Shown here one piece after another: positions 23,470 through 30,917 of a stretch of DNA of 38,607 bases. The position numbers and the translations under genes are program-made. How positions within the stretch are numbered: position 1 is the stretch's first letter; each line of letters begins with the position of its first letter. Under the pieces are notes generated by a model that was given only the letters and a program-made list of their open reading frames with translations, was not told where the DNA came from and did not search any database. The stretch is taken from positions 1 through 38,607 of the forward strand of contig JAJYRZ010000003.1 in the NCBI GenBank assembly GCA_021793835.1, given 5' to 3'. Source of the stretch: Actinomycetes bacterium. Its GTDB lineage: Bacteria; Actinomycetota; Actinomycetes; Mycobacteriales; Mycobacteriaceae.

Positions 23470-24243
23470 GTGGGTTCATCGGACACGCCCGGGCATGACG
23501 GTGAGCGGGGCAGCGGTCTGACCCCGTCCGAACGGTCGCCCGCGGCCGAACGGATCGCGCAGGACCGCACGGCTCGCGGACACCGCGCGCCCGCGCAGCC
23601 CGCCGAGGCGACGCAGCAGGACCCGGCCCCCGACACCGCTCCGGTGCACCGGCCGAAGCCGACCAACCCGGTGGTCACCGGTACCGCGGCGCCGCGGGCC
23701 GGTGGCGCGGCCGAGGCGGCCGAGACGGCCGCGACGGTCGATGCACCGACCAGTTCGATCTCGCGCAGCCAGATGCCGAGCACGTCGATGCCGGATCTGT
23801 CGACCGTGAGCCATCCGGCGCCGGTGCGCGAGGAGTCCGAGGCCCGGCCCCGGCCGACGATCTCGGTGGGCAGCCGGCGCGGCCGGGGCCCGCTGCGGGC
23901 GGCGATGCAGCTGCGCTCGATCGATCCGTGGTCGACGCTGAAGGTCTCGCTCCTGCTGTCCGCGGCGATGTTCCTGGTGTGGATGATCGCGGTGGCCATC
24001 ATCTATCTGGTGCTCGACGGGATGGGCGTGTGGGACCGGCTCAACACCGGTGTCACCGACATCCTCGACAGCGGGGACGAGGCGACGCTGATCGGACCGG
24101 GCCAGGTGTTCGGGGTGGCCGCCATCCTGGGCATCATCAACATCGTGCTGTTCACGGCGATGGCCACGATCGGCGCGTTCATCTACAACATGTCCGCCGA
24201 CGCGGTCGGCGGCGTCGAGGTGACCCTGGCCGATCGGGACTGA
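23470..24243 (+). CDS. DUF3566 membrane protein (Rv0007 type)
   Basis: Protein of 257 residues starting with GTG directly after the gyrA stop, so probably translationally coupled. The first ~140 residues are low-complexity (Pro, Ala, Thr, Glu). DUF3566 follows: [39 protein letters not shown] (membrane segment 1), then [14 protein letters not shown], a second membrane segment [28 protein letters not shown], and the ending [14 protein letters not shown]. Present after gyrA throughout actinobacteria; molecular function not established to my knowledge. A cytoplasmic disordered N-terminus next to gyrase may be worth testing for partners. Confidence 0.9.
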   Translation: MGSSDTPGHDGERGSGLTPSERSPAAERIAQDRTARGHRAPAQPAEATQQDPAPDTAPVHRPKPTNPVVTGTAAPRAGGAAEAAETAATVDAPTSSISRSQMPSTSMPDLSTVSHPAPVREESEARPRPTISVGSRRGRGPLRAAMQLRSIDPWSTLKVSLLLSAAMFLVWMIAVAIIYLVLDGMGVWDRLNTGVTDILDSGDEATLIGPGQVFGVAAILGIINIVLFTAMATIGAFIYNMSADAVGGVEVTLADRD

Positions 24244-24258
24244 CCCGTCCCGGCCCGC

Positions 24259-24284
24259 GGACCGGCTGTGGAAAAACCCGGTCC
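24259..24284 (+). terminator. Weak hairpin downstream of the gyrA-DUF3566 unit
   Basis: GGACCGG and CCGGTCC flank a 12-base loop, 16 bases past the stop. There is no U tract after the stem, so termination is uncertain. Confidence 0.3.
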
Positions 24285-24306
24285 GGTGCAGTTCACCCAG
24301 GCGATT

Positions 24307-24335
24307 TTGGGCGCCTCGGATCCGTAGGGTAGTGT
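24307..24335 (+). promoter_or_regulatory. Promoter of tRNA-Ile
   Basis: TTGGGC (24307-24312), 17 bases, TAGTGT (24330-24335). The tRNA begins 15 bases later, a typical distance for a short 5' leader removed by RNase P. Confidence 0.45.
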
Positions 24336-24349
24336 CTGAAATCGTTCGA

Positions 24350-24423
24350 GGGCCTATAGCTCAGGCGGTTAGAGCGCATCGCTGATAACGATGAGGTCGG
24401 AGGTTCAAGTCCTCCTAGGCCCA
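24350..24423 (+). tRNA. ileT: tRNA-Ile (GAT anticodon)
   Basis: 74 bases. The acceptor stem GGGCCTA pairs with TAGGCCC and the discriminator is A. The anticodon loop CTGATAA carries GAT. The T arm contains GGTTCAAGTCC. CCA is not encoded. Position after gyrA matches Mycobacteriales. Confidence 0.97.
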
Positions 24424-24453
24424 CTCCACGTCTTCGACGAAGGGAGACCGTTC

Positions 24454-24552
24454 GTGCGGTCGACTCTTTTCGTCGGTGTCGTCGTGGCGGTGCTGATCAC
24501 GATCGGCCTGCGGGTCCGCGGCGAGGTCTGGCATCATCTACCCGAACGCTGA
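24454..24552 (+). CDS. 32-residue membrane microprotein between tRNA genes
   Basis: Too short for the ORF track. GTG 24454 is preceded at good distance by AGGGAGA (24441-24447). The translation is MRSTLFVGVVVAVLITIGLR followed by VRGEVWHHLPER and TGA: one hydrophobic helix and a charged tail containing a Trp. Small DLW-39-type proteins of similar size occur near tRNA-Ile/tRNA-Ala after gyrA in actinobacteria. The tail EVW here resembles but does not equal the DLW motif, so membership is a guess. Function unknown. Confidence 0.55.
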   Translation: MRSTLFVGVVVAVLITIGLRVRGEVWHHLPER

Positions 24553-24564
24553 GTCGTTCATCCA

Positions 24565-24640
24565 GGGGCCATAGCTCAATTGGCAGAGCACTGCCTTTGC
24601 AAGGCAGGGGTTAGGGGTTCGATTCCCCTTGGCTCCACCA
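24565..24640 (+). tRNA. alaT: tRNA-Ala (TGC anticodon)
   Basis: 76 bases including an encoded CCA. The acceptor stem GGGGCCA pairs with TGGCTCC (one G-U), and the discriminator is A. The anticodon loop TTTGCAA carries TGC. The T arm contains GGTTCGATTCC. Confidence 0.97.
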
Positions 24641-24749
24641 CCGACCGATCCGGCCACGTGTCCGGACCGGTGTGCGGGGGACGTCGATCACCGTCCCCAC
24701 CGCTTCTCCCGGCGCGCGCCTGCGCCGCAGTGCCCTTAGCCTGAAGGCC

Positions 24750-25973
24750 ATGGCACGCAACCGCATGGAGGAACAGGCCCGCACGATCCTGCGCAGTCAG
24801 GGCGGCACGATCGACCGGCCGGTGACCGCAGACGGCGACCGATCGTTTCCGCTGGCGTACGTGCGCACCGGCCCGCGCACCGACACCCCGATCGTGGTGC
24901 TGCCCGGGGGACCCGGACTGGCCTCGGTGGTGCCGTACCGCGGCTTCCGCAAGCTCGCCGCCGGAAAAGACCTGGACGTGCTGATGATCGAGCACCGCGG
25001 GATCGGCCTGTCCGGGCGCACCGCGGACGGCCGTGCGCTGCCCGCCGAAGCGGTGACGGTCGAATCGGCCGCCGACGACGTGGCCGCGGTGCTCGACGAG
25101 GTCGGCGCCGCGCAGGCGATCATCGTCGGCTCCTCCTACGGCTCCTATCTCGCTCAGGCGGTGGCGGTGCGCCACCCCGACCGGGTCGCGGCGCTGGTCC
25201 TGGACTCGACGATGCTCACGGTCGAAGACGACCTGGCGGCGATGCGCGCCCACCGGCGCCGCATCCTGTGGGACGGCGCGCCGGACGCCGACCCGGACCT
25301 GGCGGCGGCGGTGCGCGCAGTCGCCGAGGCGGGTGAACCGGCGCGCGACCTGGCCCATGTGGTGCAGGTGGTCTACGAGTTCGCCGGCCCCGAGATCCTC
25401 CACCGACTGCTGCACGCCCGCGCACGCGGCCGCGGTGGCCGGTTGTGGAAGCGGATCGCCGGACTGGGCGCCGGCGAACTCGACGGCCCGGGCCGGCCGT
25501 TCTTCATGGAACTGGACCCGGTGGCCGGGATCGCGTTCGGACAGCTCGGCTACGGGCTGCCGCCGGACGGCGGGCCGCTCGATCCGCAGCTGGCCTTCGC
25601 CGAGGTCGCCGGCGACCGGCCGGTGTATGCCGGTGAGCCGCTCGACCTGCCGGCCGCGGTGCCCGGCTACCGGTGGCCCACCGTCGTGATCTCCGGCGAC
25701 CGGGATCTACGCACCCCGCGCACGATCGCCGAACGCCTCGTCGACCTGGCGCCCGACGCGGTGCTGGTCCCGCTGGATCGCACCGGACACAGCGTGCTGG
25801 ACACCCACCAGCTCGCCCTGGTGGAGATCATCCGGGCGGTCCGCGCCGGTAAGACCGCCGACCTGCAAGGACGTGGGCAGGAGATCTCCGACGTGCCGCG
25901 CAAGGGCGCCTCGCGCCTGGTCGGCACACTGATCACCGCGCTGGTGCGGATCACCACCCGGCCCGTGCGCTGA
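24750..25973 (+). CDS. Alpha/beta hydrolase, S33 (prolyl aminopeptidase-like) family
   Basis: Protein of 407 residues from ATG 24750; the track start at 24672 would add 26 residues lying just behind the tRNA. Oxyanion loop motif VVLPGGPGLAS, the arginine-turn EHRGIGLSGR, nucleophile elbow VGSSYGSYLAQ (Ser), acid VISGDRDLRTP (Asp), and histidine LDRTGHSVLDTH make a complete catalytic triad. The GGPG motif is typical of proline iminopeptidase-like and related S33 hydrolases. A helical cap region lies between about residues 165 and 300. The C-terminal ~40 residues are an extension (GTLITALVRITTRPVR). Cytosolic; the substrate is unknown. No operon partner is evident. Confidence 0.85.
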   Translation: MARNRMEEQARTILRSQGGTIDRPVTADGDRSFPLAYVRTGPRTDTPIVVLPGGPGLASVVPYRGFRKLAAGKDLDVLMIEHRGIGLSGRTADGRALPAEAVTVESAADDVAAVLDEVGAAQAIIVGSSYGSYLAQAVAVRHPDRVAALVLDSTMLTVEDDLAAMRAHRRRILWDGAPDADPDLAAAVRAVAEAGEPARDLAHVVQVVYEFAGPEILHRLLHARARGRGGRLWKRIAGLGAGELDGPGRPFFMELDPVAGIAFGQLGYGLPPDGGPLDPQLAFAEVAGDRPVYAGEPLDLPAAVPGYRWPTVVISGDRDLRTPRTIAERLVDLAPDAVLVPLDRTGHSVLDTHQLALVEIIRAVRAGKTADLQGRGQEISDVPRKGASRLVGTLITALVRITTRPVR

Positions 25974-26022
25974 CTCCGCGCGGTCCCTGCCGGTCCCGCC
26001 CGCGCCGTGTGCGCCCGGGGTG

Positions 26023-26856
26023 TCAGCCGCGCAGCGGGGTCAGCTCCACCCCGGTGACCCCGAGCGGCCCGCACACCCGGTCGACGAAGTCGACCGCGCC
26101 CAGGCCCGGCCCGGCGTGTACCCGGGCGGCGAGCACCGCCGGGCCCGACAGCGCGGCCACGAAATCCGTCTCGGGGGCGGCGTGCAGGGCGTCGCCGACC
26201 GCGACGATCTTTCCGGGGCTGACCTGCAGCCACAGCATCGTCTCGGCCGCGCCGCGCTGCAGGCGCTGATCGACCAGGGTCTCGAGCCGGACGACACCGG
26301 AGTCGATGAGTCGGCGCCGACGCCGCGACGCGGTCGACGGATCGATCCCGGCGGTCGCGGCCAGGGTGCGCAGATCGGCCCGGCCGTCGCCCGTCAGGGT
26401 GCCGATGAGCAGTTCGTCGACCGCATCGATGCGCCCGGTGGGTGCATTCGGATCCGCGGCCCCGGCGCCCCAGCGGTGCAGCACGGCCGCCCCGGCCCCC
26501 GCATCACCGGCGGGTCCCGGATCCGCATCCCCGGTGACCAGGGTGATCCGTTCGCTGCGGTCGGCGCTCACCCGCGACCACAGCACCGATCCGGTCGCGG
26601 GCCCTGGTGTCTGGGCCGCCGGCGCATCGGCGGCGGTCAGCGGTGTGCGCAGCAGGCGTTCGGGTCCCGCCGCGGCGTCGATCAGGGGCCGGGCGACGAC
26701 CCGGATCAGTCCGTCGCGGCGCAGACGGCGGTAGCGGGCGGACAGGGTGGAGGCGGCGATGCCCAGGCGGCCGGCCAGCTCGGCGAACGGTGCGGCCGGG
26801 GCGTCGACCAGTGCGGCGGCCAACGCGCGATCCGTCTCGTCGATCCGTGCGGGCAC
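26023..26856 (-). CDS. Lrp/AsnC-type regulator with two HTH domains
   Basis: Protein of 277 residues from GTG 26856. The first AsnC-type helix-turn-helix is DETDRALAAALVDAPAAPFAELAGRLGIAASTLSARYRRLRRDGLIR. A second similar one is at about residues 140-190 (IDAVDELLIGTLTGDGRADLRTLAATAGIDPSTASRRRRRLIDSGVV). A C-terminal ligand-binding-like region follows (MLWLQVSPGKIVAVGDAL...DFVAALSGPAVLAARV). This tandem layout is a known variant of Lrp-family regulators. It reads away from a 327-base gap that holds DnaA boxes and a GTGTCC/GGACAC palindrome that could be its operator. Regulated genes and effector are unknown; the divergent membrane protein is the obvious candidate target. Confidence 0.8.
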   Translation of the reverse strand: MPARIDETDRALAAALVDAPAAPFAELAGRLGIAASTLSARYRRLRRDGLIRVVARPLIDAAAGPERLLRTPLTAADAPAAQTPGPATGSVLWSRVSADRSERITLVTGDADPGPAGDAGAGAAVLHRWGAGAADPNAPTGRIDAVDELLIGTLTGDGRADLRTLAATAGIDPSTASRRRRRLIDSGVVRLETLVDQRLQRGAAETMLWLQVSPGKIVAVGDALHAAPETDFVAALSGPAVLAARVHAGPGLGAVDFVDRVCGPLGVTGVELTPLRG

Positions 26857-26898
26857 CGGTCACCCCGCTCTCTTTTCATGCACAGATGTGAAGAACCT

Positions 26899-26998
26899 TG
26901 TGGATAACTGTCACATTACGGCTCACTCTGGCGATGTGTCCGGTAGGACACGGAAGTTTCTTGCAGTTATCCACAGTTCTGTGCACAGCTGTGGACGG
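26899..26998. promoter_or_regulatory. Paired perfect DnaA boxes as a 12-bp inverted repeat
   Basis: TGTGGATAACTG (26899-26910) and CAGTTATCCACA (26964-26975) form a perfect 12-bp inverted repeat, each arm carrying a perfect DnaA box (TGTGGATAA/TTATCCACA). A weaker TGTGGACGG lies at 26990-26998. Between the arms is the palindrome GTGTCC-GGTA-GGACAC (26936-26951). It lies in the divergent gap between the Lrp-like regulator and a membrane protein, about 12 kb from oriC. Confidence 0.75.
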
Positions 26999-27074
26999 CG
27001 TGGGCGCGCGGAAGGAGATGATCGCCACCCGGGATCGGACCCCGGGGCGCCGCGACGAGACGGTCACGAAGTCG

Positions 27075-27080
27075 TAACAT
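27075..27080 (+). promoter_or_regulatory. Putative -10 element before a possible leaderless upstream ORF
   Basis: TAACAT fits TANNNT and is followed after six bases by ATG 27087, so a transcript could start at that ATG. Confidence 0.35.
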
Positions 27081-27086
27081 GAGCCG

Positions 27087-27143
27087 ATGACCATGTCCGT
27101 GGCCGCGTGCCCGGACCGTGTGAAGGTAGGTGAATCGTCCTGA
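27087..27143 (+). CDS. Possible leaderless 18-residue upstream ORF
   Basis: ATG ACC ATG TCC ... TGA encodes MTMSVAACPDRVKVGESS. It begins where transcription should start and overlaps, in another frame, the GTG 27130 of the next gene. This is an arrangement used for translational attenuation in actinobacteria. No homology is claimed; it may be chance. Confidence 0.25.
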   Translation: MTMSVAACPDRVKVGESS

Positions 27144-27183
27144 CCTGCATCGAGCACCGACGCACGTCGGCGACGACCCGGCG

Positions 27184-27840
27184 ATGAAGTCGCTGCTGGC
27201 GATCATCCCGCTGGGCGCCGTCGACTCGGTCAACGTGCTCGCTCTGCTGGCGGTGATCTACGTCTGGGTGTCCAGCTCGGGGCGGGCCGAATACGCCCGC
27301 ACCGCCCTGGCCTACGTGGTCGGCGGCATCATCGGGCTGACCCTGACCCTGCTGTTCTCCTTCACCTTCATCGTCGCCTGGGTGCGCGAGGCGCTCGATG
27401 CGATCTCCGGCACCCTGGCCGGGGTGATCGGCCTGGCGCTGGCCGGGGTGCTGCTGTGGCTGGCCGTGCAGACCTATCGCAGTCCGCCGATGTCGCTGCC
27501 GGTCCACCGCCAGGTGCATCCGGTGCTGGCCTTCGTCCTCGGCATCGCCACCTGGGGCATCCAGTCGCTGACCTCGGCCCCGTTCTACGCCGCGATCGCG
27601 GTGATGGCCCCGCTCGACGGCTGGCATCGGCTGCTCAACGCGGTGGTCTTCGTGATCATCGCCCTCGGACCGGTGCTCACCCTGGTCGGCGCGCTCGCAC
27701 TGGTCTCCCACGATCTCGGGCAGCGCATCGTCGCCCGGGTGGAGGAGGCGCTGCCGCGCGCGTCGAAGACGGTGTCGATCGTGCTGGCCGCGGCCGCGGT
27801 GGTCGGGGCCGGCTTCGCGATCGCGGTGATCGTGTCCTGA
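27184..27840 (+). CDS. Multi-pass membrane protein (Sap/GAP- or LysE-like)
   Basis: Protein of 218 residues from ATG 27184, or 236 from GTG 27130 which has GAAGG nearby; the choice is open. Six hydrophobic segments: LLAIIPLGAVDSVNVLALLAVIYVW, ALAYVVGGIIGLTLTLLFSFTFIVAW, ISGTLAGVIGLALAGVLLWLAV, VLAFVLGIATWGIQSLTSAPFYAAIAV, LLNAVVFVIIALGPVLTLVGALALV, and VSIVLAAAAVVGAGFAIAVIV. The layout and the early Asp in a membrane segment resemble the GAP/Sap family of mycobacteria and LysE exporters. The substrate is unknown. It is divergent from the Lrp-like regulator, like lysE with lysG, so an exporter role is a reasonable guess. Confidence 0.7.
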   Translation: MKSLLAIIPLGAVDSVNVLALLAVIYVWVSSSGRAEYARTALAYVVGGIIGLTLTLLFSFTFIVAWVREALDAISGTLAGVIGLALAGVLLWLAVQTYRSPPMSLPVHRQVHPVLAFVLGIATWGIQSLTSAPFYAAIAVMAPLDGWHRLLNAVVFVIIALGPVLTLVGALALVSHDLGQRIVARVEEALPRASKTVSIVLAAAAVVGAGFAIAVIVS

Positions 27841-27896
27841 CCCGCGGGGGCCGGGTCTGGGCCCCGGCGCCGACCCTGCGTGTCGGACCGGGAGGT

Positions 27897-28553
27897 TCAG
27901 TGCGGGCGGGAGGTCGGCGCGGTGTAGACCGCCACGATCACATCGACCAGGTCGATGCCGAGTTCGGCCCAGTCGGGCGCGGACTGCGCATCGCCGGCCT
28001 CGGCGCGCAGCCGCTCGTGCTCGGCGCACATGGTCACGATCAGCTGCCGGGCCATCTCCGAGCGGACCGAGAGCACCGCGGCCGGCAGATCGGGCACCGC
28101 GGCGAGCATGCCGGCGCGCACCGCACGTATCTGTCCCAGGCCGACCGCGTCGGCGTTGACGATCTCGCGCAGCCCCGGATCGGCCTGGATCTGGGCGGCG
28201 CAGCGCGCATACCAGGACGGGGTGCCCAGCTCGGCGAAGTGCGCCACGATCGGCCTGACCAGGCACTCGACCCAGGCGCGCAGCGGCGCATCGGTGGGCA
28301 GCTCGGCCAGCAGCGGGGCGCGCAGGGCGTCGACGGCGGCGGTGTGCCGCTCGGAGATCGCCCGGATCAGGTCGGTCTTGCCGCCGAAGTGATAGCTCAC
28401 CGCGGTGGTGTTGCGCTGCCCGGCCGCCTGCGCGATCCGGCGCCCCGACACCGGCCCCACACCGTCCTCGGCGAACAGCCGCTCGGCCGCGTCGAGCAGC
28501 GCCCGGCGCGTGGCCACGGTCCGGGCGTCGGATTCGCGCGGCGGTGCGGTCAT
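27897..28553 (-). CDS. TetR-family transcriptional repressor
   Basis: Protein of 218 residues. The N-terminal HTH domain is TRRALLDAAERLFAEDGVGPVSGRRIAQAAGQRNTTAVSYHFGGKTDLIRAI, with the typical YHFGGK end of the recognition region. The C-terminal ~150 residues are a helical ligand-binding domain containing WYARCAAQIQADPGLREIV. It is divergent from an MFS exporter and the 149-base gap holds two similar operator half-sites, so it most likely represses that exporter and itself. It is convergent with the upstream membrane protein. Confidence 0.9.
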   Translation of the reverse strand: MTAPPRESDARTVATRRALLDAAERLFAEDGVGPVSGRRIAQAAGQRNTTAVSYHFGGKTDLIRAISERHTAAVDALRAPLLAELPTDAPLRAWVECLVRPIVAHFAELGTPSWYARCAAQIQADPGLREIVNADAVGLGQIRAVRAGMLAAVPDLPAAVLSVRSEMARQLIVTMCAEHERLRAEAGDAQSAPDWAELGIDLVDVIVAVYTAPTSRPH

Positions 28554-28608
28554 GGCGGTCCCTGCTCTCGGCGGTGGTGATCGCGGGTAGTCAAGTACCG
28601 GTTTTGTT

Positions 28609-28658
28609 TTAAGTCAAGTGACTGTTGTACCGTGCCCAGAGTCAATCACGTGACTTAA
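28609..28658. promoter_or_regulatory. Probable TetR operators between tetR and the MFS gene
   Basis: TTAAGTCAAGTGACTG (28609-28624) and, on the opposite strand, TTAAGTCACGTGATTG (28643-28658) match at 14 of 16 positions and face each other. Each contains an imperfect palindrome (AGTCA-nn-TGACT type). This AT-rich patch in the divergent gap is where TetR binding is expected. Confidence 0.7.
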
Positions 28659-28702
28659 ACGGTGCGGGGGTCCGCACGCGGCCCCGATGAACGAGGAATC
28701 TC

Positions 28703-30178
28703 ATGCGCGAACCAACGGCAGGCGATCCGGCCACCGCCGCCCGTCCGGCGCCGGGCGGTGCGGGTGTGATCGTGGCGGTGCTCGCCTTCTCCGGCATCAC
28801 CGTCTCGCTGATGCAGACCCTGATCATCCCGATCATCCCGCTGCTGCCCGGGTTCCTCAGCGCCTCCCCGGCCGATGCCGCGTGGGCGGTCACCGCCACC
28901 CTGCTCGCCTCGGCCGTGGCCGTGCCCTCGGCCGGACGTCTCGGCGACATGTACGGCAAGCGCCGCATGGTGCTGATCTCGGTGGCGCTGATGGTGCTCG
29001 GCTCGCTGATCGGGGCACTGACCTCCACGCTGTGGGTGATGGTGCTCGCCCGCGTGCTCCAGGGCGCGGCCGCCGGGGTGATCCCGCTGGGCATCAGCAT
29101 CCTGCGCGATGCGCTGCCGGCCGAGAAGCTGGCCGGGGCCGTCGGGGTGATGAGCGCCTCGCTCGGTGTGGGCGGGGCACTGGGCATGCCCATCGCGGCG
29201 GCGATCGCCGAATGGGCGGACTGGCACATGCTGTTCTGGGTCTCGGTGATCCTCGGCATCGTGTCCGGTCTGCTGATCCTGGTGTTCGTGCCGGAATCGG
29301 ATCTGCGCAGCGGCGGATCGTTCGACGGCGTCGGTGCGGCGGGCCTGTCGATCGCGCTGATCGCCCTGCTGCTGTCGATCTCCAAGGGCGCCGACTGGGG
29401 CTGGACCTCGGCGCCGACGCTGATCGGTTTCCTCGTCGCCGCCGTGGTGCTGCCGATCTGGGGCACCCACCAGCTGCGCACGCACGACCCGCTGGTGGAC
29501 CTGCGGGTCTCGGCGGGCCGGCAGGTGCTGCTGACCAACATCGCCTCGGTGGTCTTCGGCTTCGCGATGTTCGCCCAGTCCCTGGTGATCCCGCAGGTGG
29601 TCCAGCTGCCGAAGGAGGCCGGGCTCGGCCTGGACTCGACGATCCTGATGGCCGGTCTGGTGATGGCCCCGGGCGGACTGGTGATGATGGTCGCGGCCTC
29701 GGCCTCGGCGAAGCTGACCAACCGCTACGGGCCCAAGATCACCCTGATGCTCGGCGCGGTGGTGGTCGGCGGCGCCTACGGGGTGGGCGCGTTCACCATG
29801 CATTCGATCTGGCAGATCATCGTGATCACCTCGGTCACCAGCGGCGGCATCGGCCTGGCCTACGCCGCGATGCCCGCTCTGATCATGGGTGCGGTCCCCG
29901 AATCGCAGACCGGTGCGGCCAATGCGCTCAACACCCTGATGCGCTCGCTGGGCACCTCCTTCGCCAGCGCCATCGCCGGGGTCGTGCTGGCCACGATGAC
30001 CGTCCGTCTCGGCCCGGCCGAACTGCCCTCGGAGACCGGCTTCCAGGTGGTCATGCTCGCTGCGGCCGGGTCGTCGCTGGCCGCACTGCTGATCGCCGCC
30101 GCCCTGCCGCGCCGGCGCGGGGTGGGCGGCCGTGCCCCCACACCCGCCGAGGCCGAGCCGGTGCCGGCCCGGGACTAG
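28703..30178 (+). CDS. MFS drug-efflux transporter, DHA2-like (about 14 TM)
   Basis: Protein of 491 residues from ATG 28703, with GAGGAA upstream. Motif A is GRLGDMYGKRRMV between segments 2 and 3. ARVLQGAAAGVIPLGISILRD is the motif B region. Motif C is SLGVGGALGMPIAAAI, typical of drug/proton antiporters. Hydrophobic segments continue through the protein to MLAAAGSSLAALLIAAALP, fitting 14 segments. It exports small toxic compounds by proton antiport in related proteins; the substrate is not predictable. It is divergent from a TetR regulator with shared operators and convergent with tag. Confidence 0.9.
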   Translation: MREPTAGDPATAARPAPGGAGVIVAVLAFSGITVSLMQTLIIPIIPLLPGFLSASPADAAWAVTATLLASAVAVPSAGRLGDMYGKRRMVLISVALMVLGSLIGALTSTLWVMVLARVLQGAAAGVIPLGISILRDALPAEKLAGAVGVMSASLGVGGALGMPIAAAIAEWADWHMLFWVSVILGIVSGLLILVFVPESDLRSGGSFDGVGAAGLSIALIALLLSISKGADWGWTSAPTLIGFLVAAVVLPIWGTHQLRTHDPLVDLRVSAGRQVLLTNIASVVFGFAMFAQSLVIPQVVQLPKEAGLGLDSTILMAGLVMAPGGLVMMVAASASAKLTNRYGPKITLMLGAVVVGGAYGVGAFTMHSIWQIIVITSVTSGGIGLAYAAMPALIMGAVPESQTGAANALNTLMRSLGTSFASAIAGVVLATMTVRLGPAELPSETGFQVVMLAAAGSSLAALLIAAALPRRRGVGGRAPTPAEAEPVPARD

Positions 30179-30188
30179 ATCCGCGCGC

Positions 30189-30770
30189 TCACCGTGCGCC
30201 GGCCCCGCGCCGGTGACAGCCCACCAGGTGGGTGTCGACCAGACCGGCCGCCTCGGCCAGGGCGAAACACGAGACCGGGCCGACGAAGGTCAATCCGTGG
30301 GATTTGAGCGCCTTGGCCATCGCCGCGGACTCCGGCGACCGGGTGGGCACCTGCCCGGCGGTCTCAGGCGGGGCGACCCGCGGGCGGTGCGCCCAGATCA
30401 CCGCGGCCAGACCGTCGCCGGAGCGCAGCCGCTGCACGGCGCGGGCGTTGGTGCGGCAGGCGAAGACCTTCGCCCGGTTCCGGATCAGCCGGGCGTCGGT
30501 GAGGATCTGCTCGAGCCGGGCGTCGGTGAGATCGGCGACCGCGTCCGGATCGAAATCGGCGAACGCCTCGCGCAGCGCCGGCCGCTTACCCAGCACCGTC
30601 GACCAGGACAGTCCGGCCTGGAAGGCCTCCAGGCAGAGCCGCTCGAACAGGCCGCGTTCGCTGCGCACCGGCAGCCCCCACTCGGTGTCGTGATACTCGG
30701 CCAGTGCCGGTGACCCGGTCGCCCACGGACAGCGGGCGATCCCGTCCGCGCCGACGATCACCGCACCCAT
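30189..30770 (-). CDS. tag: DNA-3-methyladenine glycosylase I
   Basis: Protein of 193 residues. Zinc-site residues are all present: Cys14 (RCPWA), His27 (YHDTEWGLP), His181 and Cys185 (DTHLVGCHR). Catalytic-pocket motifs are LFERLCLEAFQAGLSWSTVLGKRPALREAF, with the Glu and Trp of the 3-methyladenine pocket, and ILTDARLIRNRAKVFA. It removes 3-methyladenine from alkylated DNA, starting base excision repair. It is convergent with the MFS gene, only ten bases apart. Intact and standard length. Confidence 0.95.
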   Translation of the reverse strand: MGAVIVGADGIARCPWATGSPALAEYHDTEWGLPVRSERGLFERLCLEAFQAGLSWSTVLGKRPALREAFADFDPDAVADLTDARLEQILTDARLIRNRAKVFACRTNARAVQRLRSGDGLAAVIWAHRPRVAPPETAGQVPTRSPESAAMAKALKSHGLTFVGPVSCFALAEAAGLVDTHLVGCHRRGAGAR

Positions 30771-30917
30771 CGGACCTTCTCCCTCCCCGGCGCAGCCGGG
30801 GGCCCTGCGCGGTTCGGTTCCATCGTCTCACCTCGCACCGACGGCGGCCGCGGGCATGATGACGGCAGACGGGCGGCACCGATCGGTGTGGCCGGCCGCG
30901 AAGGGAGAGAGGCGACG

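Noticed and set aside
24350-24640. tRNA-Ile/tRNA-Ala pair as part of an rRNA operon spacer
   Set aside because: No 16S or 23S sequence flanks them; the pair after gyrA is the normal arrangement in Mycobacteriales.
28642-28657. TCAATCACGTGACTTA as a parS site
   Set aside because: Only about 10 of 16 matches; it is better explained as a TetR operator because its partner element lies alongside.
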